In this document: positions 8,173-16,645 of the stretch, in pieces
Numbering within the stretch: position 1 is the first letter of the stretch
Layout: every line of letters begins with the position of its first letter
Assembly (NCBI GenBank): GCA_022711435.1
Contig: JAKLFB010000018.1
Location: 1-64,000, forward strand
Length of the DNA stretch: 64,000 bases
From: Verrucomicrobiota bacterium
GTDB taxonomy: Bacteria; Verrucomicrobiota; Verrucomicrobiia; Limisphaerales; UBA1319
Direction: 5' to 3'
Made by a program: the position numbers and the translations under genes
Notes under the pieces: model-generated
What the model was told of the DNA's origin: nothing
Database searches by the model: none
Seen by the model: the letters and a program-made list of their open reading frames with translations, nothing else

Positions 8173-8856
8173 ATGGAATTGCCGTGTGAGGTGCCGGTGA
8201 TGACGCTGCCGGGAGCGATCTTGTTCCCGGGAGCGCTGTTGCCCCTGTACATCTTCGAACCGCGCTACCGGCGGATGCTGGCCGATTCCTTGGAGAGCCA
8301 TCGTCTCTTTGCTGTCGCCAAACAGAAACAGGGCCGCGTTCGGGAGATCCCCTCACCCGTGGCCGGCCTGGGCATGATTCGTGTGGCGGTGACCCGCCCC
8401 GACAAGACGTCCTATGTCGTGCTTCAGGGCTTGCTGCGGGTCCGCGTGCACGAGTCGGTGCGGAGCCGGCCGTATCAGGTCCGGCGGGTCGCGCCCCTGC
8501 CGGTGCCGATGGAGGATCCCGACGCCCTGGCGCCTCTGACCAACCATCTGCGCCGGCTGGTCCAGCAGCGTCTGGCGCAAGGATTGCCCACCATGCCCCT
8601 GAACCTGCCGGGGACCATCGACTCGGCCGCGGCCCCGGACGCCGCAGTCGCCGTCTCGATGGAGCAGTTCACGCATTATCTGGCGGAGCTCAAAGATCCG
8701 GGCCTGGTGGCCGACCTCGTCTCCTGCACGCTCCTGACCGATACCGAGGAGCGGCAGACCGTCCTCGAAAGCGTCGACATCAAGAGCCGCATGCACCTCG
8801 TTATCCATTTCCTCCGCAGGGAGATTGAACGAAAAGATCAGAGCACGAACCCATGA
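8173..8856 (+). CDS. LON peptidase substrate-binding (N-terminal) domain protein
   Basis: 227 aa. The start MELPCEVPVMTLPG leads into FPGALLPLYIFEPRYRRML, the hallmark of the Lon N-terminal domain. The AAA and protease domains of true Lon are absent, and the length suits stand-alone LAN proteins. Its role is unclear: a substrate or peptide-binding adaptor is usually suggested. The ATG lies only 2 nt after GGAGG, so ATG 8200 is possible, but it would lose the conserved ELP start. It overlaps the next gene by ATGA, so the two are translationally coupled. Confidence 0.85.
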   Translation: MELPCEVPVMTLPGAILFPGALLPLYIFEPRYRRMLADSLESHRLFAVAKQKQGRVREIPSPVAGLGMIRVAVTRPDKTSYVVLQGLLRVRVHESVRSRPYQVRRVAPLPVPMEDPDALAPLTNHLRRLVQQRLAQGLPTMPLNLPGTIDSAAAPDAAVAVSMEQFTHYLAELKDPGLVADLVSCTLLTDTEERQTVLESVDIKSRMHLVIHFLRREIERKDQSTNP

Positions 8857-9266
8857 GCGAGACCCCCCCAGCCTCCCGCCCCGGCGCCGATCCCGGAGAC
8901 ATGGATTCGGCGCTGTTCGCGCAACTGGTGCTGCAGCAGTCGAACCTGGCCCTGATGTGCCTCGGACGCCTCGCGCACCCGGAGACCGGCCAGGCCTTGC
9001 GCGATCTGGACGCGGCGCGCGTGATTATCGACACCCTCGAGATGCTCCAGCGCAAAACCCAGGGCAACCTCCGCCCGCTCGAAGACCAGCTTCTGCGGGA
9101 AACCTTGATGACCCTGCAGCTGAGCTATGTCGAGGCGATGGAATCTCCCGCCCCGCAGCCCGCCCCAACCCCCGCGGCGGCCCCTTCCGCGGACACCGGC
9201 CCGGCCGGGCCCAAGCCCGAAGCCGATTCCGGCGAGTCGCACAAGAAATTCACCAAGAAATACTGA
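8853..9266 (+). CDS. DUF1844 domain protein
   Basis: 137 aa. The helical core FAQLVLQQSNLALMCLGRL, then DLDAARVIIDTLEMLQRKTQ and LLRETLMTLQLSYVEAM, is the DUF1844 pattern: a small helical protein of unknown function widespread in Verrucomicrobiota, Planctomycetota, Acidobacteriota and others. A Pro/Ala-rich low-complexity tail (about residues 95-130) ends in KKFTKKY. It overlaps the LON-domain gene by 4 bp. DUF1844 proteins are usually short and cytoplasmic; nothing here suggests a catalytic role. Confidence 0.8.
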   Translation: MSETPPASRPGADPGDMDSALFAQLVLQQSNLALMCLGRLAHPETGQALRDLDAARVIIDTLEMLQRKTQGNLRPLEDQLLRETLMTLQLSYVEAMESPAPQPAPTPAAAPSADTGPAGPKPEADSGESHKKFTKKY

Positions 9267-9280
9267 GAGCGAGCTCGAGA

Positions 9281-9309
9281 TTGAGTTCGATTCGAAATGC
9301 GGTTACAGT
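9281..9309 (+). promoter_or_regulatory. Candidate promoter of the DUF4197 gene
   Basis: TTGAGT (9281-9286), a 17-bp spacer, then TACAGT (9304-9309), each matching four of six consensus bases. The ATG is only 9 bp after the -10 box, so transcripts would be nearly leaderless. A weak match, listed because it is the only candidate in the short gap. Confidence 0.25.
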
Positions 9310-9318
9310 GACCATGCT

Positions 9319-10251
9319 ATGAAACGAAGATGCGCGAGAGTTTGCGGTTGGACGATCCTGGCGGCCGGCCTCGGCTGGGCGGCATGCGGCGCGCGGGCGC
9401 AGGCAACCCTCGATACCCGGCCTGCGTTCATGCAGATCATCACCAATTACACGTTCCAGACCAATGCGGTGATCGTGACCAACTATGTCGTCGTCACCAA
9501 CGCTGCGGTGCAGACGAATTTTTATAACGCGCAGGGCCAGCTGCTGCTCCCCGTCGAGCCCAGCAAACCGTCCATCCCGGGGCTGATCCCGATCGTGCAG
9601 GCGAAGCCGGAGGTGAAGACGGACGTGAAACCCGAAGTCAAAAAGACAGCCCCCGACCCGGCGGTGGTCAAGGCCCAGCAGCTGCAGGCGGTGCGCGACC
9701 TGCTCACTCAGGGGCTGTGGGCCTCCTCGAACAAGGTGGCCGCCCCCGGCAGCTTCTCGAGCAATATCATCCAGCAGATCCAGATCCCGACGGGCGTCAC
9801 GTCCTTTGACCGGCGCAAGAGCCAGGCGCTGATCACCGCCATGAACCTGGCCGCCGAAAAGGCCGCGCCTGGGGCGATCGCCTTGCTGGCTCAAACCGCC
9901 GCCCGTTTCCAGACCGACGACCCAGCCGCCATCGTCAGCGGCAACACGGCCGCCGCGACCCGATCCTTCGTGGCGGCGCACGAGCAGGAGATCCAGCCGC
10001 GATTGCTCTCCCTGGTCCAACAGGCCGGCCTCGACACCAACCTGCGCGACGCCTACAGCAGCGTCATGGTCCGGGGCGGCGGCCTGCTCGGATCGGTGCT
10101 CGGCGCCGGCCCGGCCGTCGACATCGAATCGCACGTGGCCCAGGGGCTCTGGAAGGCCATCACCAACCAGTGGACATCGCAGGAAGCCGTCATCCGCGCT
10201 AACCCCGCCGCCCGCGCAACGACCGCCCTCAAGGAAGTCTTCAAGAACTAG
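9319..10251 (+). CDS. DUF4197-like exported protein with Asn/Thr-rich N-terminus
   Basis: 310 aa from ATG 9319, which begins a signal peptide (WTILAAGLGWAACGARAQA). Residues about 35-75 carry repeated TNY/TNA units (IITNYTF, VTNYVVVTNA, VQTNF), a composition common in exported proteins of Verrucomicrobiota. A Lys/Pro/Val-rich linker follows. The C-terminal ~200 residues resemble DUF4197: AVRDLLTQGL, IQIPTGV, AMNLAAEKAAPGA, then DAYSSVM. DUF4197 proteins are periplasmic and uncharacterised. The gene converges on tsaB with a 4-bp overlap of ends. Confidence 0.7.
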   Translation: MKRRCARVCGWTILAAGLGWAACGARAQATLDTRPAFMQIITNYTFQTNAVIVTNYVVVTNAAVQTNFYNAQGQLLLPVEPSKPSIPGLIPIVQAKPEVKTDVKPEVKKTAPDPAVVKAQQLQAVRDLLTQGLWASSNKVAAPGSFSSNIIQQIQIPTGVTSFDRRKSQALITAMNLAAEKAAPGAIALLAQTAARFQTDDPAAIVSGNTAAATRSFVAAHEQEIQPRLLSLVQQAGLDTNLRDAYSSVMVRGGGLLGSVLGAGPAVDIESHVAQGLWKAITNQWTSQEAVIRANPAARATTALKEVFKN

Positions 10252-10913
10252 AGCCGGATCGATCGCGGAGGAGGCGCCTTGACGAAGGATGCCGGGCGCA
10301 GATAGATGGGTTCGAGCTGGTCGGCGGGGGTGAAGCACCGCCGGCTCCAGGCCAGCCGCCCCAGCCACGCCGCATCCGGATATGCGTCGGCGGCCCCCGG
10401 AAACCTCCGGGCCAGGCCCGGCCCCAGAAGGCGCTCGCCCTCGGCGAGACCGGCGGTGACGTCCGCCGCGCTCGCCAGGCGCAGCGGGATCGCCAGGCTC
10501 GGGCCGGTCTCATCGAGGAGATACCCGGCCAGATAATACTCGAGACGCTGCGCGTCGATGGCCAGCCGGAGCCGGCCCCGGCCGCCGGCCGCGTGGATCT
10601 GCGCAGCCAGACAGTCGGTGCTGGCCAGCCCGATCGAGGGAATGTTCCGGGCCAGCTGCCATCCCTGGGCCATCGCAATCGCAGCGCGGATGCCCGTGTA
10701 GGATCCCGGCCCAAGCCCGACGGCGATCGCGCCGATCTCTTCCCGGGCCACCCCGCACTTCCGCAGAGTATCCGACACCTGCGCCATGCCCGACATGCGA
10801 TCGTCATCGATGACATCCGTCGGCCCCAGCAGCGCCGGACCGCTGTCCGGGCCCGGGCCGATCACCGCCACTCCCCGATGGGCGGACGAGAATTCAAGCG
10901 CCAATATCTTCAT
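10248..10913 (-). CDS. tsaB: tRNA threonylcarbamoyladenosine biosynthesis protein TsaB
   Basis: 221 aa from ATG 10913 (MKILALEFSSAHRGVAVIG). It shows the TsaB signature GLGPGSYTGIRAAIAMAQG around 90-108 and ASTDCLAAQ after it. TsaB is the inactive paralogue of TsaD in the TsaB-TsaD-TsaE complex that installs t6A37 on ANN-decoding tRNAs. It overlaps tsaE by 20 bp and is last in the minus-strand run. tsaD and tsaC are not in the window. Confidence 0.9.
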   Translation of the reverse strand: MKILALEFSSAHRGVAVIGPGPDSGPALLGPTDVIDDDRMSGMAQVSDTLRKCGVAREEIGAIAVGLGPGSYTGIRAAIAMAQGWQLARNIPSIGLASTDCLAAQIHAAGGRGRLRLAIDAQRLEYYLAGYLLDETGPSLAIPLRLASAADVTAGLAEGERLLGPGLARRFPGAADAYPDAAWLGRLAWSRRCFTPADQLEPIYLRPASFVKAPPPRSIRL

Positions 10914-11361
10914 ACAGGATTTGCCGGCGCTGCTCGTCCAGGAGATTGATCTCCACCCGGCGGAACGGGGCCGGCACGAAAGACGCACCCCCGCACGCGG
11001 CCCCGCCTTCGGCGGCGGGAGGCAGCCAGCGCTCGATCCACTCGACCACCGTCACCCCGGAAGGTTCGAGCAGGTAGCCCTCGAGCCCGGCCGACCAGAC
11101 ATCCGAGGGGCTCGAGAGCCGATAGAGATCGACATGAACCAGCGGCAGGCGGCCCCCTTCGTAACAATGAAGCAGCGTGTAGGTCGGCGAGTGCACTCGG
11201 GCCCGGATGCCCAAACCGCGCGCGATTCCTTTCACGATCTGGGTCTTGCCCGCACCCATGCCGCCGCTCAGCCCGATGAGCCACCCGGCCGATGCGGCCC
11301 GCCCCCAGGATTCGCCAATGGCTTGGGTCTCCGCCGGGCTATGCGAAATGCTCGTAACCAT
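10894..11361 (-). CDS. tsaE: tRNA t6A biosynthesis ATPase TsaE
   Basis: 155 aa. P-loop GGMGAGKT (about 33-40), then RVHSPTYTLLHCY and the VHVDLYRL segment typical of TsaE, and VVEWIERW near the end. It is the ATPase that recycles the TsaBD complex during t6A synthesis. It overlaps thiL by 23 bp at its 5' end and tsaB by 20 bp at its 3' end, implying strict co-translation. Length and motifs are normal. Confidence 0.92.
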   Translation of the reverse strand: MVTSISHSPAETQAIGESWGRAASAGWLIGLSGGMGAGKTQIVKGIARGLGIRARVHSPTYTLLHCYEGGRLPLVHVDLYRLSSPSDVWSAGLEGYLLEPSGVTVVEWIERWLPPAAEGGAACGGASFVPAPFRRVEINLLDEQRRQILYEDIGA

Positions 11362-12271
11362 GCAGCACCAGCGGTTCGATCTTGCCCCGCCGCCGCAAGC
11401 GCAGGCCGGGCTCGGCGGTGATCCGTCCGATGCAGCTCAGCCGCGTCGTCGGAAACCGCTTCTTCCAGGCGTCGATCAATGCCACCGCCCGGCGGGGCGG
11501 CTGCGCGAAGAGAAGCTCGAAATCCTCCCCATCCGCCAGCGCGGCGGCCAGCGGCGCCGGAGCGCCTGCCGTATCTCGAGCCCGCCGGCGGGCGGCCCGG
11601 CTCACCGGGATCGCCTCCGCCAGAAGCTCGGCCCCCCGGCCTTCGGCGCCCACCAGGTGGCGCAGATCCCCCGCCAGACCGTCGCTCAGATCAATCATTG
11701 CCCGAGGCATGAAATGCTCGGTCAGCCAGAGGGCCTCGCCTACCCGCGGCTCGAAATCAAGATGATGGCCCTCGATGGATCCGCCCAGCTCGCCCGTTAC
11801 CCATAGAGAATCGCCCGGCTGCGATCCCGTCCGACGCGCGCACCGGCCCGGCGCCACCGTGCCCAGCATCGCCACCGAGACAAAGATGCCGCCCGGGCTG
11901 GAGCTGGTTTCGCCGCCGACAATTGCCAAACCAAAACGCTCCGCAAGCCGGCGGATGCCCTCGTACAGGCCCAGAGCCCACGACTCCGGCAAATCAGGAG
12001 GCAGCGCCACCGTGATGACCGCCGAGGACGGCGCCCCCCCCATGGCCGCCATGTCGCTCAGGCACCGGCCCAGCGCCTTATGGCCGACCGCAGGCGGCGG
12101 CGTGGCGCGCAGGAAGTGAACCCCCTCCACCACCGCGTCGGTCTTGAACAACACCCACCGATCCGGCAGCCCCAAATCCAACACCGCGCAGTCGTCTCCG
12201 GGGCCGAGAACCACAGTCGAGTTCGCCGGAGCCGAACGCGTCAGCTGCTGGATCAGGGCAAACTCATTCAT
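11339..12271 (-). CDS. thiL: Thiamine-monophosphate kinase
   Basis: 310 aa from ATG 12271 (MNEFALIQQL). ThiL phosphorylates thiamine phosphate to the diphosphate cofactor. Motifs are VVLGPGDDCAVLDLG, LFKTDAVVEGVHF, KALGRCLSDMAAMGG, GGETSSSPGG and MIDLSDGLAGDLRHL, all classic for the AIR-synthase-like ThiL fold. ATGA overlap with the CPBP gene upstream and 23-bp overlap with tsaE downstream. The thiL-tsaE-tsaB neighbourhood occurs in many bacteria. The product supplies TPP for KorB among others. Confidence 0.93.
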   Translation of the reverse strand: MNEFALIQQLTRSAPANSTVVLGPGDDCAVLDLGLPDRWVLFKTDAVVEGVHFLRATPPPAVGHKALGRCLSDMAAMGGAPSSAVITVALPPDLPESWALGLYEGIRRLAERFGLAIVGGETSSSPGGIFVSVAMLGTVAPGRCARRTGSQPGDSLWVTGELGGSIEGHHLDFEPRVGEALWLTEHFMPRAMIDLSDGLAGDLRHLVGAEGRGAELLAEAIPVSRAARRRARDTAGAPAPLAAALADGEDFELLFAQPPRRAVALIDAWKKRFPTTRLSCIGRITAEPGLRLRRRGKIEPLVLHGYEHFA

Positions 12272-13071
12272 GGCCCGATCCGTTGGCCCCCCTCGCCCCC
12301 CAGGAGAAAGACGCCAGCCACGTTCATCGCGTTGAACACGGCATGGGCCAGGATGGGCGCCTGAAGGTTTCCCGTCCGCTCGTACAGCCAGGTCAGCGCC
12401 ACCGCCACCGCCAGCAATGGGAGAAATGCCAACAGGTTCATGTGGACCAGGGCGAACAGGAGCGCGCTGGCGAGCCAGGCCAGCCCGACCCATCCGCATT
12501 GCCGCAGCCAGGCATAGAGCACGCCCCGAAACAAGACCTCCTCGGCGACGGGCACCGCCACGATCGCGCTCAGGCTGTAGAAGATCCGGCGGCCCCATGT
12601 ATCGGCCCCCTGCAGGATGGAAACCGCGCTCTGCAGTTCGGTCTCCAGCCCGCACCATTCCAGGGTTCGGCTCACCATCCAGCTCAGCGGCTGCACCATG
12701 AGCACCAGCAACACGCCCGTCCCTACCGCCCACGCGACACCCCGCATCCCCAGGGGCCGGCCCAGCCCAAACGCCCCGGCCCATGTCGCCTCGTTTTCCC
12801 GAAGAAACCGCCCCACCCAGACCAGCCCCGCCCCGTGGAGACTCGCCAGCCCGATCACGAACATGGCCAGATCGCGGTCGGCGTCGGGCTCGGCGGGCAG
12901 CAGGTGATGGCAGATTCCGACCAGCAGCGTTCCCGCCGCCAGACTGAGAAACACCCGCGCCGCCAGACGGAGGACCGTCTCGGTTCGCCATGCTGTCGCC
13001 GGCCGGCGCTGCTCCCAGCCCCCCCCGCGCCGCCACCCCGAGCCCAACCACTGGCGTTCCCCAATTGCCAT
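12268..13071 (-). CDS. CPBP-family intramembrane metalloprotease
   Basis: 267 aa from ATG 13071; the frame extends upstream without a better start. Several hydrophobic helices surround the CPBP (Abi/CAAX protease) motifs: VPVAEEVLFRGVLYAWL (EExxFRG), then a conserved His in ALLFALVHMNLLAF, then NLQAPILAHAVFNAMN (HxxxN). The Glu, Glu and His residues for metal binding are present, so it is probably active. Substrates of bacterial CPBP proteins are mostly unknown; roles in peptide maturation and immunity are known for some. Overlaps thiL by ATGA. Confidence 0.88.
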   Translation of the reverse strand: MAIGERQWLGSGWRRGGGWEQRRPATAWRTETVLRLAARVFLSLAAGTLLVGICHHLLPAEPDADRDLAMFVIGLASLHGAGLVWVGRFLRENEATWAGAFGLGRPLGMRGVAWAVGTGVLLVLMVQPLSWMVSRTLEWCGLETELQSAVSILQGADTWGRRIFYSLSAIVAVPVAEEVLFRGVLYAWLRQCGWVGLAWLASALLFALVHMNLLAFLPLLAVAVALTWLYERTGNLQAPILAHAVFNAMNVAGVFLLGGEGGQRIGP

Positions 13072-13084
13072 GGACGCAGGGCCG

Positions 13085-14035
13085 TCAGACCCCGAAGACG
13101 CGCCGCACATACTCGATGCTGCGCCGGTGATTCTCGACCGCCGACCGTGTCACGCGCGTGTTCTTCTCGAGGGCCAGCTCGACGGTGAACCGCCGGGGAA
13201 GGCGGTGTTCGAGCGCGTATTGCGCCACCTCCCGATAGTCGATGTCCCCCGAATCGAGGTCTTCCCACCAGATCCCCTCGCGGCTCTGGCGCAGATGCCA
13301 GGTGACAACCCGGTTCCCGTAGGCGGCCAGGGCCTCGATCGGCCGGATGCCCCCCCGGAACACCCAGTGGACGTCATAGCAAAAGCCCACCCGCTCCGGA
13401 TCGGTGTCCCGAAACATCCGATGAAACTCGCGCCCCTGATCCGCCATCTCCGGCAGATGATGGTGGAGCCCCATCCGAAGCCCCAGCTCCGCCAGCTCCT
13501 TCCCCAACCGGTCCAGCGCAGCCGCCTGGATCGCCAGCTCGGATTCGGTCTTGGCGCGGCCGATCGGATCCGCGTTGCAGCTCACGATCTCGAAACCGGC
13601 GGACCGGCAGACGCGAGCCGCGGCGACGATCCTGGACCGAGCGGCCTCCGCCGCAGCCTCCTCGTGCAGCCGGGCGCCGGTGTAGAGGCTCACAGGCTTC
13701 AAGCCCTTCGCCTTCATCCGCTCCCCCAGCCGCGCGTTGTTCTCCGGATTGGCCGTGTCCATGAAGCACTCGAGATAATCGTATCCCGCGTCCCGCAAGG
13801 CCGACATCACTTCGTCCAGGTGCGCCTGAACGTCCTTGCCATCCCGCTGATAATACTGGCTCCAGCCGTAGATGTTGGACCCAACCTGCCCGGGGCTGGA
13901 TGGCACGGCCTCGCGTCCGGCGGACCGCGCGAATGGGCGGCTGGCGAGCAGAACTCCGCCCCCCGCCATCGCTACACCCGCCCGGCGCAGGAACTGCCGC
14001 CGATCCACAACGTCGATTTGATCTCGGTCTCTCAT
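13085..14035 (-). CDS. Tat-exported sugar phosphate isomerase/epimerase-like TIM barrel
   Basis: 316 aa. A twin-arginine signal (DRRQFLRRAGVAMAGGGVLL) is followed by an AP-endonuclease-2/xylose-isomerase-like barrel: GYDYLECFMDTAN, FEIVSCNADP, LGLRMGLHHHLPEM, VGFCYDVHWVFRGG, VTWHLRQS and FTVELALEKN. The Glu, Asp, His and Glu residues fit a divalent-metal site. Such Tat-exported barrels are expanded in Planctomycetota and Verrucomicrobiota and are assigned loosely as sugar isomerases/epimerases or hydroxypyruvate isomerase-like. Overlaps the OmpA-like gene by ATGA. The substrate is unknown. Confidence 0.82.
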   Translation of the reverse strand: MRDRDQIDVVDRRQFLRRAGVAMAGGGVLLASRPFARSAGREAVPSSPGQVGSNIYGWSQYYQRDGKDVQAHLDEVMSALRDAGYDYLECFMDTANPENNARLGERMKAKGLKPVSLYTGARLHEEAAAEAARSRIVAAARVCRSAGFEIVSCNADPIGRAKTESELAIQAAALDRLGKELAELGLRMGLHHHLPEMADQGREFHRMFRDTDPERVGFCYDVHWVFRGGIRPIEALAAYGNRVVTWHLRQSREGIWWEDLDSGDIDYREVAQYALEHRLPRRFTVELALEKNTRVTRSAVENHRRSIEYVRRVFGV

Positions 14036-15117
14036 AAGCTGTTCGTTGGTCCCCGCGGGCGCGCCTCCGAGGAGGGCCTGTCGCTCGCAGAGGCCGGGGA
14101 CGGGGCTGCATTTGTGGGAGCAGCCGCGGGCGCAGCGGGTGCAGCGAGCGCAGGACGCGCCAGGCCCGCCGCACCGTTCGTCGCCGGGAGCATCTCCGGG
14201 TGAGCGGGATGCGGCACCGGCGGATTGGTGGCGGTGGGCAGTGGGAGCCGCGCCTGGGCCGCGGGCTCAGCCGATGGCGGCTTCGAGGGCGATGGCGGCG
14301 GCGCGTTGCTCGACGGAAGAGCGGATGCGTTCGTGGGACCGGCTGGCAGGTTGGTGGACATGGGCGGGACGTTCGTCAGGACGGGCACGGGCGGCCTGAG
14401 AGCGCCGGCAGCCGGCGTTTCCGGCAATGGAACCGGCCGGGCGGTCGGGGAGGTGTCGGCGCCGGCCAGCTCCTCCGAGAGAATCACGATGGCGATTCGA
14501 CGGTTGCGCGCCCGCCCCTCCGGCGTCGAGTTGTCCGCGATGGGACGGTGCTCGCCATACCCGACCGCGCCCAGCCGGCGGGCATCCATTCCCGCCTTTT
14601 CGCAGAGGAACCGGACCGCGGCGGTCGCGCGCGCCGTCGAAAGCTCCCAGTTGCTGGGATACGAAATGTAGATGGGCACATTGTCGGTGTGGCCGATCAC
14701 GTGCACCTGCCGATGGGGATGCTGGGCCAGCACCGCCGCCAGCCGCCGCAGAACCTGCTCCCCCTCCGGCTTGAGCTCCGCCTGCCCGGAGTCGAACAGG
14801 ATGTGGTCCAGGATCTCGACGGTGAGCTTGCCCTGCAAATCGGAGATGGCGACGGATTGAGACTCGAGGGCCCGCCGCATCTCCTGCTCGAGGCTCTTTT
14901 GCGCCCGGGCCGCCTCCTGCTTTTCGGCCTCGAGCCGATCGATCTGGGTCTGGTAACGGCCCAGCTCGCTCGAGCGCTGCTGGGCCAGATTCCGCGCCTC
15001 CGCCAGCTCCCGGCGCGATTGGTCGAGCGCGCGGTGTTGGCCCCAGTAGCTGAGGCCCCCAAAACCCGCCAGCGCCAGAATCGAAAGCACGCTCGCCACT
15101 ATCCAAGTCGATCGCAT
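14032..15117 (-). CDS. OmpA/MotB-like peptidoglycan-binding membrane protein
   Basis: 361 aa from ATG 15117, 8 nt after AGAGG; GTG 15120 is also possible. An N-terminal helix (WIVASVLSILALAGFGGLSY) is followed by a coiled coil (about 30-95, rich in E/Q/R). Then comes an OmpA-C domain with LFDSGQAELKPEGEQVLRRL, VIGHTDNVPI, NWELSTARATAAVRFL and RARNRRIAIVI. The tail of about 120 residues is Pro/Ala/Thr-Asn-rich (TNVPPMSTNLP, then TNASALPSSNAP). It probably anchors the envelope to peptidoglycan. No MotA/ExbB partner is adjacent, so a motor role is not supported. Confidence 0.85.
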   Translation of the reverse strand: MRSTWIVASVLSILALAGFGGLSYWGQHRALDQSRRELAEARNLAQQRSSELGRYQTQIDRLEAEKQEAARAQKSLEQEMRRALESQSVAISDLQGKLTVEILDHILFDSGQAELKPEGEQVLRRLAAVLAQHPHRQVHVIGHTDNVPIYISYPSNWELSTARATAAVRFLCEKAGMDARRLGAVGYGEHRPIADNSTPEGRARNRRIAIVILSEELAGADTSPTARPVPLPETPAAGALRPPVPVLTNVPPMSTNLPAGPTNASALPSSNAPPPSPSKPPSAEPAAQARLPLPTATNPPVPHPAHPEMLPATNGAAGLARPALAAPAAPAAAPTNAAPSPASASDRPSSEARPRGPTNSL

Positions 15118-15211
15118 CACAAAAACCTCTCCCCATCCCTTTCGGCCGCCGTGGGGGCGGCGGCGAGTTCCAGCCGATCTTGCGGGGACCCTAAGCGAAT
15201 CGGGCGCGAAA

Positions 15212-16483
15212 TCAAAGCGGAAAATCGGCGAGGAGACGCCGGGCCTGGGGCTCGCGCGCCCGGGGGCTGACCAGCGCCAGATTGAGCCGGTCCGGATGGA
15301 GGCACTCGATGGCCGCCGCCCGGACCTGCGCCGGAGTCACCTCGTGCAGCCGCCGGCGGATCTCGCTCGCCGATATCCAGCGCCCGTAATCGAGCAGCTG
15401 CTCCCCCATCCACATCATCTGCTGGTTGCTGCTCTCCAGGCTCAGCTCCATCTGGCCGATCAGGTAATCGCGCGCGCGATCCAGCTCGGCCGCGCCAACC
15501 CGGCAGGTCCGAAACCGCCCGAACTCCTCGAGGATCAACCGCAGCACGGTCGGCAGCCGCCCCGGATCGAGTCCCGCCGACACAGTCAGCGCACCCGCAT
15601 CCGCGAACAGAACCAAGGCGCTCCCCACCGAATACACCAGGCCGCGCTCCTCCCGCAGCGTCTGGAACAGCCTCGAGCTCATGTTCTCGCCCAGCATGGT
15701 GCTCAGCAGCCGCAGCGCATACCGGCGCGGGTCGTGCCGGCAAAAGGTCGGGACCCCCAGCGCGAGCTGGGTTTGCTCGGTCTCCCGAACGACGTGCCGG
15801 ACCCGCGGCCGGGATTGGGGCGGGGGCGCCGGCTCGAACGCAGGGCGCTGTCCGGGGGGCAATCCGCGGGCAAACGCCGCCACCGCATCCAGCAGGTCGG
15901 GATGCCGAACGCGGCCTGCGGCGACGATCCAGATGTTGCCGGCCTGGTAATGCCGGTCCAGATAGGCCCTGAGATCCGCCCGCCTCATCCCGTCGAGCGT
16001 CTCGACGGTGCCCGTGAGCGAGCGCCCCAGCGGGTGGTTCGGCCAGAGCGTCTCGTTGAGCAGATCCTGGACAAAGTGATGCGGCTGGTCCAGGTACATC
16101 GCCAGCTCCTCCTTGATCACCTCCCGCTCGGTCCCAATGTCGGCGGGCGCCAGGCGCGACCACCGGCACATGTCGCCCAGCACGTCGACCAGGTCGCGCA
16201 GATGCGGATGGAGCGCCTTGGAGAAATAGCAGGTGTGTTCCTCGGTGGTGAATGCGTTCAGCTCGCCGCCCAAGCCTTCGATGTCCTGCGAGATCTGCCG
16301 GGCCGACCGCCGCGCTGTGCCCTTGAACAGAAGATGCTCCAGAAAATGCGAGATGCCGCACCAGCGCGCCGGCTCGTGGCGGCCCCCAACCCCCACCCAG
16401 AAGCCCACGCTCACGCTGACCATGTGAGGGACGGCCACGCTCGCCACCGTGAGCCCGTTGTCCAGTCGGGTGATCCGAACCAT
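15212..16483 (-). CDS. M16 family zinc peptidase (processing-peptidase-like)
   Basis: 423 aa from ATG 16483 (MVRITRLDNGLTVASVAVPH); an in-frame TTG five codons earlier is less likely. The inverted zinc motif is HFLEH (His46, Glu49, His50) with the distal Glu in EREVIKEEL (about 125-126). The C-terminal half has VQDLLNETLWPNHPLGRSLTG and the R/Y segment EERGLVYSVGSALV. Length matches one-chain bacterial PqqL/YmxG-type enzymes that degrade small peptides. It heads the minus-strand run and is divergent from speA, 94 bp upstream of the OmpA-like gene. Confidence 0.9.
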   Translation of the reverse strand: MVRITRLDNGLTVASVAVPHMVSVSVGFWVGVGGRHEPARWCGISHFLEHLLFKGTARRSARQISQDIEGLGGELNAFTTEEHTCYFSKALHPHLRDLVDVLGDMCRWSRLAPADIGTEREVIKEELAMYLDQPHHFVQDLLNETLWPNHPLGRSLTGTVETLDGMRRADLRAYLDRHYQAGNIWIVAAGRVRHPDLLDAVAAFARGLPPGQRPAFEPAPPPQSRPRVRHVVRETEQTQLALGVPTFCRHDPRRYALRLLSTMLGENMSSRLFQTLREERGLVYSVGSALVLFADAGALTVSAGLDPGRLPTVLRLILEEFGRFRTCRVGAAELDRARDYLIGQMELSLESSNQQMMWMGEQLLDYGRWISASEIRRRLHEVTPAQVRAAAIECLHPDRLNLALVSPRAREPQARRLLADFPL

Positions 16484-16603
16484 GCTCGCATGCCGCAAGC
16501 CCGCCGGCCGGGGTGGATCCCCGGCGCCGGCCGCCCGTCGGCCTCCGAAACCATACGCGGCGCCACCCCCCGAAACAAGCGCCGGAAAATTGTGTGTACC
16601 CTA

Positions 16604-16631
16604 TTGAAATCGCCGGCATTCCTCCTATGAT
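16604..16631 (+). promoter_or_regulatory. Sigma70-type promoter of speA
   Basis: TTGAAA (16604-16609), a 16-bp spacer and TATGAT (16626-16631), each matching five of six consensus bases. The ATG at 16646 lies 14 bp downstream, so the leader is very short and no ribosome-binding site is evident. This is the best promoter match seen in the window. Confidence 0.55.
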
Positions 16632-16645
16632 GCCCGCTGGTTTCG

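Noticed and set aside
15120..15211. GCCGCC/GGCGGC hairpin as a terminator between M16 peptidase and OmpA-like genes
   Set aside because: No T run follows on either strand.
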